Positions 1 through 9,232 of a DNA stretch of 64,000 bases are shown here, in pieces; within the stretch, counting starts at the first letter, position 1; each line of letters opens with the position of its first letter. The position numbers were made by a program, and so were the translations under genes. The stretch spans positions 1-64,000 of the forward strand of contig NZ_BJDJ01000001.1 in the NCBI RefSeq assembly GCF_005405085.1, written 5' to 3'. The notes under the pieces are model-generated. The model was not told the DNA's origin. It ran no database searches and saw nothing but the letters and a program-made list of their open reading frames with translations. Source of the DNA: Lactiplantibacillus daowaiensis. GTDB taxonomy: Bacteria; Bacillota; Bacilli; Lactobacillales; Lactobacillaceae.

Positions 1-3
1 GTA

Positions 4-40
4 AAGAAAAGGAACCCCGTTCGCAAGTGAACGAAGTTCC
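4..40 (-). terminator. Rho-independent terminator of the mazF-type gene
   Basis: Read on the minus strand, a GGAAC.../...GTTCC hairpin with an inner TTCGTTC/GAACG stem is followed by TTTTCTTT. It lies about 70 bases downstream of the toxin stop codon and fits as its terminator. Confidence 0.75.
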
Positions 41-107
41 ACATAAACCCTCCATCAACACCCGTTGACAAAGAGCCCAATATGTAAATGTTGCGTACGC
101 AACCGCC

Positions 108-500
108 TTAACGTGGTACTGTTCGCCGCGGTCGATGTTTGGCCCGGTCGGCGAGCCCAATACTAATTAACAACGCCCCATCAACTCGTTGCATCGTTTG
201 CTCATCTAAATGAGTTACGCGATCTTTTAAACGCTGCTTATCAATCGTTCGCACCTGTTCCAATAAAACCACTGAATTTTTTTCGATTCCAGTATGCGCA
301 GCATTGATATTGATATGCGTTGGCATTTTTGTTTTTTGGACTTTCGCGGTAATGGCCGCTACAATGACCGTCGGACTGTAGTGATTCCCGACGTTGTTTT
401 GAATGATTAAGACCGGCCGCATCCCGCCTTGTTCAGACCCCACGACTGGCGATAAGTCAGCATAAAAGATGTCGCCTCGCTTAATGTCAGCTGCGGCCAT
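108..500 (-). CDS. mazF: MazF/PemK-family endoribonuclease toxin (EndoA-like)
   Basis: Ribosome-independent mRNA interferase of the MazF/PemK/EndoA fold, expected to cut single-stranded mRNA at short motifs. The 130-residue product begins [19 protein letters not shown] and keeps Arg28 and Thr51, which align with the catalytic Arg and Thr of Bacillus EndoA. The start chosen is the ATG at 500, behind AAAGGGAG at good spacing; an upstream in-frame start would add 11 unrelated residues. It follows acpS and alr as in Bacillus. However, only about 200 bases separate it from alr, and no MazE-like antitoxin fits there, so the toxin appears unpaired in this locus. Family call is secure; activity is inferred. 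Confidence 0.92.
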   Translation of the reverse strand: MAAADIKRGDIFYADLSPVVGSEQGGMRPVLIIQNNVGNHYSPTVIVAAITAKVQKTKMPTHININAAHTGIEKNSVVLLEQVRTIDKQRLKDRVTHLDEQTMQRVDGALLISIGLADRAKHRPRRTVPR

Positions 501-578
501 CGCCTCATCTCCCTTTATACAGACGCCTTGCAAACTAACGCCCCCACAGCTACGTCAATCTGCCTATTCTTGAAGTTA

Positions 579-608
579 ATCATAGCATGAAAGCCCGCCA
601 TTTAGCAA
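579..608 (-). promoter_or_regulatory. Probable promoter of the mazF-type gene
   Basis: On the minus strand TTGCTA (603-608) and TATGAT (579-584) are 18 bases apart, and the -10 is preceded by TGC, an extended -10. It lies between alr and the toxin gene, so the toxin can be transcribed apart from alr. Confidence 0.55.
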
Positions 609-704
609 CTGTAAGCGTATGACGGACCAACAACGCCCCTCGACTAATCAGCCAAGGGGCGTTGCTTTGTTTAACTTGATTTAATTTTTACACGACTGGA
701 TCAC

Positions 705-1838
705 TTATTCAGCATCGGTATAAACACGTGGCAATCGTGTGGCTAACCCACAAGCAATCTCATAGTGGATCGTCCCACAATAATCCGCGATATCTTGCAA
801 CGAAATCGTCTGATCACCGTCAGTCCCAACCAATGTGACCGGCGTGCCGACTGGAACTTCGTGTGGTAACCGGACCATCATTTGATCCATGCAGACCCGG
901 CCCACAATCTCACAAACTCGACCGTCAACTAAAACATGGAACCCTTGTAAGCGCCGTTCATACCCATCGGCATAGCCAATCGGAACGGTACCAATCCATT
1001 CTGCTTGCTTGGCAGTATACGTCGCACCATAGCTAATCGACTTACCCGCAGCGAGATGTTTCACAAACGATAATTCCGCAGTCAAACTTAACGCCGGCTG
1101 TAACCGATAGGGCGCACTTAACGCCGTGCCTGATGGATTCAAGCCGTAGAGGGCAACCCCAAAACGGATCATGTTACCATTGCAAGCTTGGTGCCATAAA
1201 CTAGTGGCTGAATTTGAGACGTGTACATAGCGTGGCAACTCATCCACCGCCGCGATCAACGTCTTCCAATTAGTTAATTGTTGTATGAAGTACGTGTCAT
1301 CTGCTTGATCAGCAGTTGAAAAATGGGTAAAGATGCCTTCGAAATCAAATGGCGATTGTGGTTGACGCAACGTTTGTACCGCAGCGGCCAAATCGGCTGG
1401 TGTTTGAAAACCGATTCGTCCCATCCCAGTATCTAGTGCCAAATGCACATGTAACGGTGCGTTAACTTGATTTGCCGCCAAGACAGTTGCGGCTTGTGTC
1501 AGCCAAGCTTGTGACCCAACTGCTACTGAAATCGCCTTTTCGGCAATTAAAGCCGCATATTCTGGTTCCACGATTCCTAAAACTAAAATAGGTTCCGTCA
1601 ATCCCGCCTGGCGTAATGCTAAAGCCTCATCTAAAATAGCCACACAAAATCCCGTTGCGCCAGCTTGTTTAGCAGCTTGCGCCACTTGAATAATCCCATG
1701 TCCGTAGCCATTGGCTTTAACGACCGCCCACAACTCGGTCAAGGGATCTTTGCGTGTCATTTCCTCACTAATATTATGTTTAATTGCCTGCAAGTCGATT
1801 TGAACTTGTGTGTGGCGGTGTTCCCCAATTACAACCAT
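705..1838 (-). CDS. alr: Alanine racemase
   Basis: PLP enzyme that interconverts L- and D-alanine, supplying D-Ala for peptidoglycan and teichoic acid in the cytoplasm. Type III PLP barrel at the N-terminus with the PLP lysine Lys41 in [11 protein letters not shown], and the second catalytic base Tyr270 in SYGATYTA on the C-terminal beta domain; 377 residues is normal for the family. The ATG at 1838 is chosen, preceded by GGAAAGAGG; a GTG one codon upstream is possible. The start overlaps the acpS stop by one base (TGATG), indicating translational coupling. The next gene on the strand is a MazF toxin. Confidence 0.97.
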   Translation of the reverse strand: MVVIGEHRHTQVQIDLQAIKHNISEEMTRKDPLTELWAVVKANGYGHGIIQVAQAAKQAGATGFCVAILDEALALRQAGLTEPILVLGIVEPEYAALIAEKAISVAVGSQAWLTQAATVLAANQVNAPLHVHLALDTGMGRIGFQTPADLAAAVQTLRQPQSPFDFEGIFTHFSTADQADDTYFIQQLTNWKTLIAAVDELPRYVHVSNSATSLWHQACNGNMIRFGVALYGLNPSGTALSAPYRLQPALSLTAELSFVKHLAAGKSISYGATYTAKQAEWIGTVPIGYADGYERRLQGFHVLVDGRVCEIVGRVCMDQMMVRLPHEVPVGTPVTLVGTDGDQTISLQDIADYCGTIHYEIACGLATRLPRVYTDAE

Positions 1839-2200
1839 CACTCATTGCCTCTTTCCAAAATTACTTGTGTCATGACGAATTGATCAGTATGTGATATCGA
1901 AACCCAAGCTGACCCGGCATAAGGGTGTTTGGTGATTTCCGGCCGCCCAGCCGCATTATCCAAGATTTCAATATCTTGGAAACTCACTTGAGCGCCAATC
2001 CCAGTCCCAAAGGCCTTACTGTAGGATTCTTTAGCTGAGAAGCGACCCGCGATAAATTCGACCCGGCGTTTAGCCCCATAAGTCGCAAAGACCGCGCGTT
2101 CGGCTGGTGTCAGCACCTTTTCCGGTAATTTTAACCCAGCTTGTAACATTGCATCGATTCGAGATAGTTCCGTTAGATCAATGCCAGTTCCGTAAATCAC
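1838..2200 (-). CDS. acpS: Holo-[acyl-carrier-protein] synthase
   Basis: Transfers 4'-phosphopantetheine from CoA to the conserved Ser of acyl carrier protein, activating fatty-acid synthesis. The product opens [14 protein letters not shown], carrying the Mg-binding Asp of the GIDL motif, and has the family signature [13 protein letters not shown] around residues 53-65. The GTG at 2200 is chosen because AAAGG sits 10 bases upstream and it gives the usual length of about 120 residues. The longer ATG reading would add 11 residues before the family start. It heads the acpS-alr pair and is translationally coupled to alr. Confidence 0.96.
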   Translation of the reverse strand: MIYGTGIDLTELSRIDAMLQAGLKLPEKVLTPAERAVFATYGAKRRVEFIAGRFSAKESYSKAFGTGIGAQVSFQDIEILDNAAGRPEITKHPYAGSAWVSISHTDQFVMTQVILERGNE

Positions 2201-2343
2201 GACCCCATCGCCTTTCAAATATGATATTTCCAATTTACCACAGTCGCTTAGAATGTAACAGTCCGTTTACATGCAATCTTTTCACTCACGAGTGAAGTCT
2301 ACGCACGTAATGGTTCCCTATCATTCTAGCATCTCTGGGTACT

Positions 2344-2369
2344 AAAAAAGTCGAGGCAAGCCTCGACTT
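2344..2369 (-). terminator. Rho-independent terminator of cshA
   Basis: A perfect 10-base inverted repeat (AAGTCGAGGC / GCCTCGACTT, two-base loop) is followed on the minus strand by a run of T. It lies about 40 bases after the DEAD-box helicase stop. Confidence 0.85.
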
Positions 2370-2409
2370 CTCTTGAAAACTAGCCGTTAGCTAGTTCACT
2401 TTATTTGTC

Positions 2410-4014
2410 TTAATCGTTTGTCCGGATAGTGAAGTTCCGCTTGCTACTTTGCTTACGGCCATCATCATGGTTCCGGTTGTTGCTACGATTGTCTTCGCGA
2501 CTCCGACTCTTGTAACCGTTGCTCTTACGATCGTTGTTATTACGACGATCCCGATCGCGGTCACGATCACGGCTCCGACCATTGTGTGAGTAATCACGGT
2601 GACGACCATTGCCGCCGCCCCGGTTACCATTACTACGGTTCCGGTTACCACGATAACCACCACCACGACGGTTACCGCCGCCACCCTTGTGACGAGGTAA
2701 TGGACGTTCTGGGGTAATCTTAACAGGTACAGCCGTTGCATCGTCTTTAGTTAAGTCGTTCAATAAAGCTGCGACCAAGTCAGTTGCATCATACTTTTGT
2801 AGTAATTCAGCAGCTTGTTCAGCATACTTATCTGTTTCGGTCTTAGCAACCAACGTATCAACATCTGCTTCAGCAGCGGCGATTTGGCCGGCAAAAGCTT
2901 CAGCTTCAGTTGGTGGCTTCAATGGTAACATCCGCTTCTTAGTCAACTTTTCGATGACCCGCAAATATTCCATTTCATTTGGCGTTACAAAGGTCAATGA
3001 AACCCCTTTGTGTCCGGCCCGACCAGTCCGACCAATCCGGTGAACATAACTGTCTGGATCTTGTGGAATATCATAGTTATAAACGTGAGTCACACCAGAA
3101 ACATCAAGTCCCCGGGCAGCCACATCCGTTGCCACTAAAATATCCAACTTACCAGCTTTGAATTGACGCATGATTTGTGTCCGCCGTTGTTGGCTCAAGT
3201 CCCCATGAATCCCCGCAGCATTGTAGCCACGAGCTTCAAGACCTTTAGACAATTCGTCAACGCGACGCTTCGTCCGACCAAAGACGATCGTTAATTCAGG
3301 TGCCTGAACATCGAATAAACGCGTCATAATGTCGAATTTTTCGTATTCTTTGGCTTTAACGTAATATTGATCAACCGTATCAGCGGTCATTTCTTTTGAT
3401 TTAATCTTAACGTGATGTGGTTCCTTCATGAACTGAACCCCGATCCGCTTGATTTCAGGCGGCATCGTGGCTGAGAACAACATCGTTTGCCGTTCGTCGG
3501 GCACTTGTTTGATAATTGATTCGATATCTTCTAAGAAACCCATGTTTAACATTTCATCGGCTTCATCTAAGACCAACATCTTGACGTGGTCTAACTTAAC
3601 GGTCCCACGACGAATGTGATCTAATAACCGACCTGGCGTCCCAACAATCACTTGTGGGTTTTGCTTCAGGTTTCTGATTTGGCGGCGGATATCCGCACCA
3701 CCGTAGACAACTTGGACTTTCGCCCGTTCGTCTTTACCCAAACGGAAGATTTCTTCTTGGGTTTGGATGGCTAATTCACGCGTTGGTGAAATAACTAAAG
3801 CTTGGATATTATGATTGTCAAAATCCAAGCGTTGGAGGATTGGTAACGCAAACGCGGCGGTCTTCCCGGTCCCGGTTTGGGCTTGCCCAATCACATCTTT
3901 ACCAGCTAAAACCATTGGAATGGTTTCGGCCTGGATGGGAGTAGCTTCCTCGTAGCCTGCTCGATTAACTGCTTTAAGTAGGCTATCGGATAAGCCTAAT
4001 TCTGTAAACTTCAA
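2410..4014 (-). CDS. cshA: DEAD-box ATP-dependent RNA helicase
   Basis: Cytoplasmic RNA helicase of the CshA type, involved in RNA turnover, ribosome assembly and cold adaptation. Domain 1 shows the Q motif (EEATPIQ), Walker A AQTGTGKT at 45-52, PTRELA at 77-82, DEAD at 150-153 and SAT at 181-183. Domain 2 has the HRIGRTGRAG motif. From about residue 440 the tail is a low-complexity Arg/Asn/Gly/Asp-rich stretch with RGG-like repeats, typical of RNA-binding tails and the reason several long antisense frames exist here. Start is TTG at 4014, strongly supported by AGGAGG seven bases upstream. Monocistronic, with its own promoter and terminator. Confidence 0.96.
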   Translation of the reverse strand: MKFTELGLSDSLLKAVNRAGYEEATPIQAETIPMVLAGKDVIGQAQTGTGKTAAFALPILQRLDFDNHNIQALVISPTRELAIQTQEEIFRLGKDERAKVQVVYGGADIRRQIRNLKQNPQVIVGTPGRLLDHIRRGTVKLDHVKMLVLDEADEMLNMGFLEDIESIIKQVPDERQTMLFSATMPPEIKRIGVQFMKEPHHVKIKSKEMTADTVDQYYVKAKEYEKFDIMTRLFDVQAPELTIVFGRTKRRVDELSKGLEARGYNAAGIHGDLSQQRRTQIMRQFKAGKLDILVATDVAARGLDVSGVTHVYNYDIPQDPDSYVHRIGRTGRAGHKGVSLTFVTPNEMEYLRVIEKLTKKRMLPLKPPTEAEAFAGQIAAAEADVDTLVAKTETDKYAEQAAELLQKYDATDLVAALLNDLTKDDATAVPVKITPERPLPRHKGGGGNRRGGGYRGNRNRSNGNRGGGNGRHRDYSHNGRSRDRDRDRDRRNNNDRKSNGYKSRSREDNRSNNRNHDDGRKQSSKRNFTIRTND

Positions 4015-4144
4015 ATATGTTTCCTCCTAAGGATGACACCATGGGATTACTGGCAGCTAGAGAAAAATCCGTTCTCCGTGATGCGCATGCAAGTAAGCCA
4101 ACGGTCTGACTTGTTTCTATCTTTCAAAATGGTACAACTGAATT

Positions 4145-4173
4145 ATCATACACCGGTTATTCTAAATTAGCAA
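4145..4173 (-). promoter_or_regulatory. Promoter of cshA, with a long leader
   Basis: On the minus strand TTGCTA (4168-4173) and TATGAT (4145-4150) are 17 bases apart, with TG just before the -10. Transcription would begin about 120 bases before the TTG start, leaving a long 5' leader. Long leaders are usual for cold-shock helicases. Confidence 0.6.
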
Positions 4174-4252
4174 GCACAGGAAATCAACGGTCAACCCTTG
4201 CTAAATCACCAATCACAGGCCCCGACTCAATTGGTTATGCTTACAAGTCATG

Positions 4253-4282
4253 AAAAAAAGACTAACTTTTCAGTCAGTCTTT
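4253..4282 (-). terminator. Rho-independent terminator of murF
   Basis: Minus-strand hairpin AAAGACTGACT / AGTTAGTCTTT with a GAAA loop and a T run, 17 bases after the murF stop. Confidence 0.85.
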
Positions 4283-4298
4283 CATAATTATTTTAATT

Positions 4299-5675
4299 TT
4301 AAGCTTCTAGCGCCGCCAAAACATTTTCCAAATGAATCCCATGACTACCTTTTAATAAGACTTCATCATCCGCCGTCACGTTTTGTTTTAAATCACTAAT
4401 TAATTGGGGTTGTTCATGCGTTGGGTAATAATGGATGGCCGCTGCCGGATACTTGGTCGCCAAGTCTTGCGCTAAAGCCCGCATATGTTCACCATTCAAA
4501 TAAACGGTTTGAATAGTTTGCGGATCAAGCTCGGTTGCTAGACTAGCATGTAAGGCATCGGCTTGTTCACCAAGTTCCAGCATATCGCCTAATACCGCGA
4601 TGCGCTTACCACTCGTTGGGGTCGCTGCAAATGCTGCTAAGACCCGTTTGGCGGCCGTTGGATTTGAGTTATACACATCACTCAAAATCGCTTCACCATG
4701 CTGGCCGGTTAACCATTCAGTCCGGTTCTCAGTTGGGACAAACTTAGCCAAGGCGTTCCGGGCTGCGGTATCACGAATATGGAACGTATCAGCAACTAGC
4801 AAGGCCGCCATCGCATTGTTTACATTATAAGCACCCATCATCGGAATCGTGAACGGCGTTTCTGGCCATAGGTTCGCTGTAAACTCAGTCGTCGCTCGAC
4901 TTGTTTTGATCTCACTTGCCGCCAAGGTATTCGTTGTGGCTAAGCCGAAGGTCCGTTGCCGTTGGTCAACGTCTTGGGCACGGGCTTGTAACAACGGTTC
5001 ATCACCGTTGAAGATAAAAGTCCCATCTTCTTTTAAGCCATGAATGATTTCCATCTTGGCGTCCGCGATTTTATCCCGGGTCCCAAAGAATTCAATGTGA
5101 GCTTCGCCAATCATCGTAATCACAGCCACATCCGGTTGGACTAACCGACTGAGAAAATCAAGTTCACCAAAATGATCCATGCCCATTTCAACGACCACAA
5201 CCTCTGTATTGGGTTCCATACTCAATAACGTAATCGGCACGCCGATTTGATTATTGAAGTTTGCATGGGTCTTCGTCACATTAAATTGCGTGCTCAACAC
5301 ACTGGCAATCATGTCTTTCGTCGTTGTTTTCCCATTACTCCCCGTAACGGCCACAACTTTAGGATTAATCTTTTGTAAATAGTACTTGCCTAGTTGTTGG
5401 AGGGCCACTAACGTATCTGGTACCAAAATAACCGGCAAAGACGTCGGTGCTTGTTCAGCATGTTCAGTTGACCAGAGGGTTGCCACGGCACCATGATCGA
5501 TTGCACTTTCAATAAAATCATGCCCATCATTAGCACCCATTAACGGGACAAACAAATCGCCGGCCGTTAATTGCCGACTATCAAATGCGACCCCCGTAAC
5601 CTTAACATCAGGCCAAGCTTGTTCTGCATTAGTCGCTTGGACGGCTTTGGCAATTTCGGTAACTTGCATCTTCAT
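4299..5675 (-). CDS. murF: UDP-N-acetylmuramoyl-tripeptide--D-Ala-D-Ala ligase
   Basis: Last cytoplasmic Mur ligase: ATP-driven addition of D-Ala-D-Ala to UDP-MurNAc-tripeptide. The N-terminal UDP-binding domain includes FDSRQLTAGDLFVPL. The central ATPase has the P-loop TGSNGKTTTK at 111-120 and NFNNQIGVP shortly after. The C-terminal domain includes SDVYNSNP and GDMLELG. At 458 residues it has full length. The ATG at 5675 lies nine bases after GGAGAG; an internal ATG two codons on is less likely. It is monocistronic between two terminators, and its supply of D-Ala-D-Ala links it to the nearby alr. Confidence 0.97.
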   Translation of the reverse strand: MKMQVTEIAKAVQATNAEQAWPDVKVTGVAFDSRQLTAGDLFVPLMGANDGHDFIESAIDHGAVATLWSTEHAEQAPTSLPVILVPDTLVALQQLGKYYLQKINPKVVAVTGSNGKTTTKDMIASVLSTQFNVTKTHANFNNQIGVPITLLSMEPNTEVVVVEMGMDHFGELDFLSRLVQPDVAVITMIGEAHIEFFGTRDKIADAKMEIIHGLKEDGTFIFNGDEPLLQARAQDVDQRQRTFGLATTNTLAASEIKTSRATTEFTANLWPETPFTIPMMGAYNVNNAMAALLVADTFHIRDTAARNALAKFVPTENRTEWLTGQHGEAILSDVYNSNPTAAKRVLAAFAATPTSGKRIAVLGDMLELGEQADALHASLATELDPQTIQTVYLNGEHMRALAQDLATKYPAAAIHYYPTHEQPQLISDLKQNVTADDEVLLKGSHGIHLENVLAALEA

Positions 5676-5789
5676 AAGTTATAACTCTCCATTCACGGTT
5701 CTTCATTGGCTGAGAACCCGTATTCCTGACTATTCGTTCATTAATCGAGCGAGTCAGTTTTTCAGCTGACAAAAAAATGACTGTTCGCA

Positions 5790-5823
5790 CTCAAAATTAT
5801 ACCACTTTGTCCCGTGAAAGTGG
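5790..5823 (-). promoter_or_regulatory. murF promoter region with a symmetrical element
   Basis: On the minus strand TGGTATAAT forms an extended -10 near 5795-5803. Just upstream CCACTTT (5802-5808) and AAAGTGG (5817-5823) form an inverted repeat with an eight-base spacer lying over the promoter. This could be an operator; no regulator is assigned. Confidence 0.45.
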
Positions 5824-5845
5824 GCATCACCGATAATCAGCCACC

Positions 5846-5880
5846 AAAAAACGAGTTCAAGAGACCGCTCCCAAACTCGT
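5846..5880 (-). terminator. Rho-independent terminator of the 5911-6690 gene
   Basis: Minus-strand hairpin ACGAGTTtgGGAG...CTC...AACTCGT followed by six T residues, about 30 bases after the stop. Confidence 0.8.
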
Positions 5881-5910
5881 TATAAGTCCCGTATCACGGG
5901 CACTAGGTGC

Positions 5911-6690
5911 TTATAAATGATCCTCAAAAGCCGTTTGATCATGCACTTGCAACTCCCATACACTCGTGACGAAGTTAAACTTCAACGTCGCAACATTATG
6001 GGTATGTTGGCCTTCATCATTGCGGGCAGGATCAAACACTTCAATGTCGTCATTCGCTACTTCAGTATGCACTGGAACTAACAACTGACGTTGCCGGACC
6101 ATCGACTGATCAAAATAAATGAACAAACCATCTGCCATCAATTGAACCAACTGTTTAATGATTGGTTCTGGTACCCGTGGGACCCGAATCGTCCGCATAA
6201 ACATCCGGCGACCATGATAAGCCGCTAGTGTATGCCGAACAATCGACGCATTCAACACATGGCTAAATGCTGAGATGTAATAGAAGTAAAACTTAATGCC
6301 ACCATTGCGTTGTTCCAAAAAAACATAGTGGTTGCGTAATTTATAATTAAACGGCGAGCGAATCGGCCGATTCATGTGACCCAAATATAATAACTCCGCA
6401 ATCTCAGTTGCCGTTAAAAAGTCCAAATCACCGACTTCATCATAATCCATCCACTTGACTTGATTGGGATGGGTCTGCAACAAGAAACGACGAATATCAT
6501 TTTCATCATTGATGACGTTCAAACCAGTATGGGCATTCACCGCATGCTGCTCATCATCAACACCGACTAACGAGACTAAGTTATCGGGCAAGCGTTTGAT
6601 ACCGTGCACGAAATCGCTCTGGTCAATTCCATAGGCAAACACTAAATTATCAATTTTTTCTAAATTGGCGTAAATATATCTGCGTTGCAA
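5911..6690 (-). CDS. Conserved-looking protein of unknown function, 259 aa
   Basis: I do not recognise a family. The protein is soluble-looking, with no signal peptide or membrane segment, and is rich in His, Asp and aromatic residues (for example MDYDEVGDLDFLTATEIAELL). The middle part (KFYFYYISAFSHVLNASIVRHTLAAY) looks helical. The start is uncertain. A GTG at 6699 has AAAGA almost touching it, whereas the TTG at 6690 has GAAAGA at a proper nine-base spacing, so TTG is preferred. The gene is monocistronic, with its own terminator, between murF and htpX. Codon use looks like its neighbours, so nothing suggests recent transfer. Confidence 0.8.
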   Translation of the reverse strand: MQRRYIYANLEKIDNLVFAYGIDQSDFVHGIKRLPDNLVSLVGVDDEQHAVNAHTGLNVINDENDIRRFLLQTHPNQVKWMDYDEVGDLDFLTATEIAELLYLGHMNRPIRSPFNYKLRNHYVFLEQRNGGIKFYFYYISAFSHVLNASIVRHTLAAYHGRRMFMRTIRVPRVPEPIIKQLVQLMADGLFIYFDQSMVRQRQLLVPVHTEVANDDIEVFDPARNDEGQHTHNVATLKFNFVTSVWELQVHDQTAFEDHL

Positions 6691-6762
6691 TCGACTCACT
6701 CTTTCAACTGTCTATTTATTAATTACATTATAAGCCGTTCAGCTCAAAATAGCTGGCTTGAA

Positions 6763-7665
6763 TTACATCTTTTTTAATCGCGCGATCCGATCCGCAATCG
6801 GCGGATGCGTCGCTAGTAAATGGGCCCAAGACTTTTTCTTGATTGGATCAGCAATGTACAAAGCTGCACTACTGGGATCGGCTTGTTGCATCGGCTGACT
6901 ATCGTCGATTTTGGTCAGTGCCGCAATCATGCCTTGGGGGTTACGGGTCAATTCAACACTCCCCGCATCCGCTAAGTATTCCCGATTTCGTGACAAGGCC
7001 ATTTGGACCAAGCTAGCTGCTAAGGGTGCTAAAATAATCACCACAATCGCCACTAACATCAAAATCACTTGTAAACCACCATTGCCGCCTTCACGGTCAT
7101 CATCTCGGCGCCGGCGACCGCCGCCCCACCAAAATGAATTCATGCCCCAATTAACCAGTAAGCTAATCGCAGCCGTTAACGCTAAGGCAATCGTTTGGAG
7201 CCGGATATCATAATTACGGACGTGGGTCATTTCATGACCGATCACGCCTTCCATTTCTTCTCGATTCAAACGTTGCTGAATCCCAGTAGTCACGGCAACG
7301 GCCGCATGCTTAGGGTCATTCCCAGTCGCAAAGGCATTCGGGCTAGGGTCATCAATAATAAAGACACGCGGCATCGGTACTTTGGCTACCAGTGCCATAT
7401 CTTCAATGATATGCCATAGTTCTGGATCTTCATCAACACCATGCAATTCACGCGCATGATTCATATTCATGACCACATCGGTCGATTGTCCGACCATCAA
7501 ACCCACATAAACCAACGACACGATCAGGGCTAAAATCAAGCCCCCAACAGTACTATCAAAGAACACGTACCCGACTGCCGCACCAATTGCGGCAACTAAT
7601 AAGACAAAAGCGGCCATCACGTAAACCGTGTGCCGCTTGTTGCGGGCAATTTGCTCAAATAACAT
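6763..7665 (-). CDS. htpX: HtpX-family membrane zinc metalloprotease
   Basis: Membrane-bound M48 protease that degrades misfolded membrane proteins. Two membrane helices near 15-35 and 42-58 precede the catalytic HEMTH at 144-148. A third zinc ligand is expected in [10 protein letters not shown]. Two further hydrophobic segments lie around 155-175 and 198-220, separated by a Gly/Arg-rich loop ([10 protein letters not shown]). Length is 300 residues, as usual. The ATG at 7665 follows GAGG at good spacing. It lies 11 bases after lemA, so the two form an operon, the common LemA-HtpX pairing that suggests joint membrane quality control. Confidence 0.95.
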   Translation of the reverse strand: MLFEQIARNKRHTVYVMAAFVLLVAAIGAAVGYVFFDSTVGGLILALIVSLVYVGLMVGQSTDVVMNMNHARELHGVDEDPELWHIIEDMALVAKVPMPRVFIIDDPSPNAFATGNDPKHAAVAVTTGIQQRLNREEMEGVIGHEMTHVRNYDIRLQTIALALTAAISLLVNWGMNSFWWGGGRRRRDDDREGGNGGLQVILMLVAIVVIILAPLAASLVQMALSRNREYLADAGSVELTRNPQGMIAALTKIDDSQPMQQADPSSAALYIADPIKKKSWAHLLATHPPIADRIARLKKM

Positions 7666-7676
7666 GGGCGTAACCT

Positions 7677-8249
7677 CTAATCTTGGTCATCATCATCAAA
7701 TGAAACCGTTGGTGCGGTCTTTTCAGCTTCAGGAACAGCCAAAAATTCAGCCGGTTGAAAGTGATGAATCCCCGCCACAATATTTGTGGGAAATTGTTGT
7801 AACTTCATATTGTAACTAGCCGTGCTGGAATTGAAGAGTTGCCGCGAATAAGCAATCTTATTTTCCGTATTGGTTAATTCTTCCATTAATTTACCAAATT
7901 CTTGGTTTGCTTTTAAGTCAGGATAACTTTCAGCTAACGCAAAAATAGACTTTAATGAAGACGTCAATTGATCCGAAACCGCCATCGCTTGTTGATGATC
8001 ACCAGTCGGAATCTGAGTCATTTGGTTCCGCAGTTCGACAACCTTTGCTAAAGTCGTCTTTTCATGTTTGGCGTAACCTTTGACCGTATTGACCAAGTTT
8101 GGAATCAAATCATTTCGCCGCTTTAATTGCACGTCAATTTGACTCCATGCTTCTTGTGTATACATCCGGGCCTTGACCAAGCCGTTATAAATAATGGCAT
8201 AGATCGCAATAATCACCAGGATGATCGCAATAATAATTAATCCAACCAT
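7677..8249 (-). CDS. lemA: LemA family membrane protein
   Basis: LemA proteins have one N-terminal membrane helix and a four-helix coiled domain; their biochemical role is not settled. Here the helix is residues 2-24 ([18 protein letters not shown]). The signature follows: [20 protein letters not shown], then [22 protein letters not shown]. The C-terminus has the family [10 protein letters not shown] motif and an acidic DDDDQD tail. An AAGGAGG ribosome site precedes the ATG. Promoter-proximal gene of a two-gene operon with htpX. Confidence 0.95.
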   Translation of the reverse strand: MVGLIIIAIILVIIAIYAIIYNGLVKARMYTQEAWSQIDVQLKRRNDLIPNLVNTVKGYAKHEKTTLAKVVELRNQMTQIPTGDHQQAMAVSDQLTSSLKSIFALAESYPDLKANQEFGKLMEELTNTENKIAYSRQLFNSSTASYNMKLQQFPTNIVAGIHHFQPAEFLAVPEAEKTAPTVSFDDDDQD

Positions 8250-8329
8250 CGAGTGGTACCTCCTTCTATATTCCTACCCATTATTATTGTAACGTGAATT
8301 GGTCACGAACAACAACTGGTCGTGAAAAT

Positions 8330-9034
8330 TTAATACTTGTTATTGAAATGACTCGTAAATGACTTTTGCACTTTGGCAGGCGCTTGTTTAAAGGCCCACT
8401 TTTGGACATACTTGCCGCGAATCATCAGACGGCCGGCACCTGTTTTATCACACGTGATCAACGTGACTAACTTCTGACCGACAACATCATCGATCACTTG
8501 TACATCGGTTGCCTTAATGAAGGTCCGTTCAGTCGTCTTATACGCATAAATGTGAGTCACATCTGACAAGTAGATCATCTGACCGACTTTGCTCTTATAG
8601 TAGAGTGGGCTAAATAATGCACCATGTTTGATCATGTGGTGACCAGCTAACGCATAGTTGCCTTGCCCCATCGTCTGATCAGCTTTCATGGTGCCCGCCG
8701 CTAAAGCGAGCGTCTCATTACTGACCCCTTTGCCAATTGGCAAGTACAGGTCAACTGATGGAATTGCAATCGAGCCAACCACATTGATGGCGCTTTTATT
8801 TAGTCGCGCTTTGGCCACCGTTTGAAAGTCGAGCGACTTTACTTTTGAAAAATTAAAATTGCCCGTTTTCTTTTGATTCTTTTTGACTGCTTTGGCCGTG
8901 ACCGCCGGTGAATACGAACTGACCAACCAACTCTTAATTTGTTCATTAAAGATCAATGCCAGTGAAATCGCAATTAAAATTACGAAAACACCGCGCCCCA
9001 ACCATTTCAATCCGGAATGTTGCTTTTTTTGCAT
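8330..9034 (-). CDS. srtA: Class A sortase (housekeeping transpeptidase)
   Basis: Membrane-anchored cysteine transpeptidase that cleaves LPxTG-type sorting signals and joins surface proteins to peptidoglycan precursors. An N-terminal signal anchor lies at about 11-29. The catalytic residues visible are His132 in ALAGHHM and Cys195 in TLITC, with the catalytic Arg at about 202 in GRLMIRG. The ATG at 9034 is chosen because GGGAGGCGG precedes it; the longer reading starts inside that ribosome site. At 234 residues it matches the usual size of lactobacillar SrtA. No substrate with an LPxTG motif is encoded in the window. Confidence 0.96.
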   Translation of the reverse strand: MQKKQHSGLKWLGRGVFVILIAISLALIFNEQIKSWLVSSYSPAVTAKAVKKNQKKTGNFNFSKVKSLDFQTVAKARLNKSAINVVGSIAIPSVDLYLPIGKGVSNETLALAAGTMKADQTMGQGNYALAGHHMIKHGALFSPLYYKSKVGQMIYLSDVTHIYAYKTTERTFIKATDVQVIDDVVGQKLVTLITCDKTGAGRLMIRGKYVQKWAFKQAPAKVQKSFTSHFNNKY

Positions 9035-9232
9035 GATTCCGCCTCCCATATACTCAACGACCCCATTAACGATAGTCTACCGTAAATATACCTTAATTTG
9101 ACTTAATAAGAAAGGTAGCGGTTTTATTTCGCCTTAATAATTATTTAATACTTATCAAAATCATAACACTTGATTTATTTAATTGTTTTCTGATATGCTA
9201 GGTCCAACAAATATAGAAAGTAGGTTGGACCT

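Noticed and set aside
629-664. CAACGCCCC/GGGGCGTTG hairpin between alr and mazF as an alr terminator
   Set aside because: The stem is strong but the minus-strand side has no real T run; left unassigned as a hairpin only.
2391-2741. A 116-residue Val/Thr-rich frame at the 3' end of cshA
   Set aside because: It is the shifted frame of the Arg/Gly/Asn-rich helicase tail; low complexity explains its length and no ribosome site precedes it.
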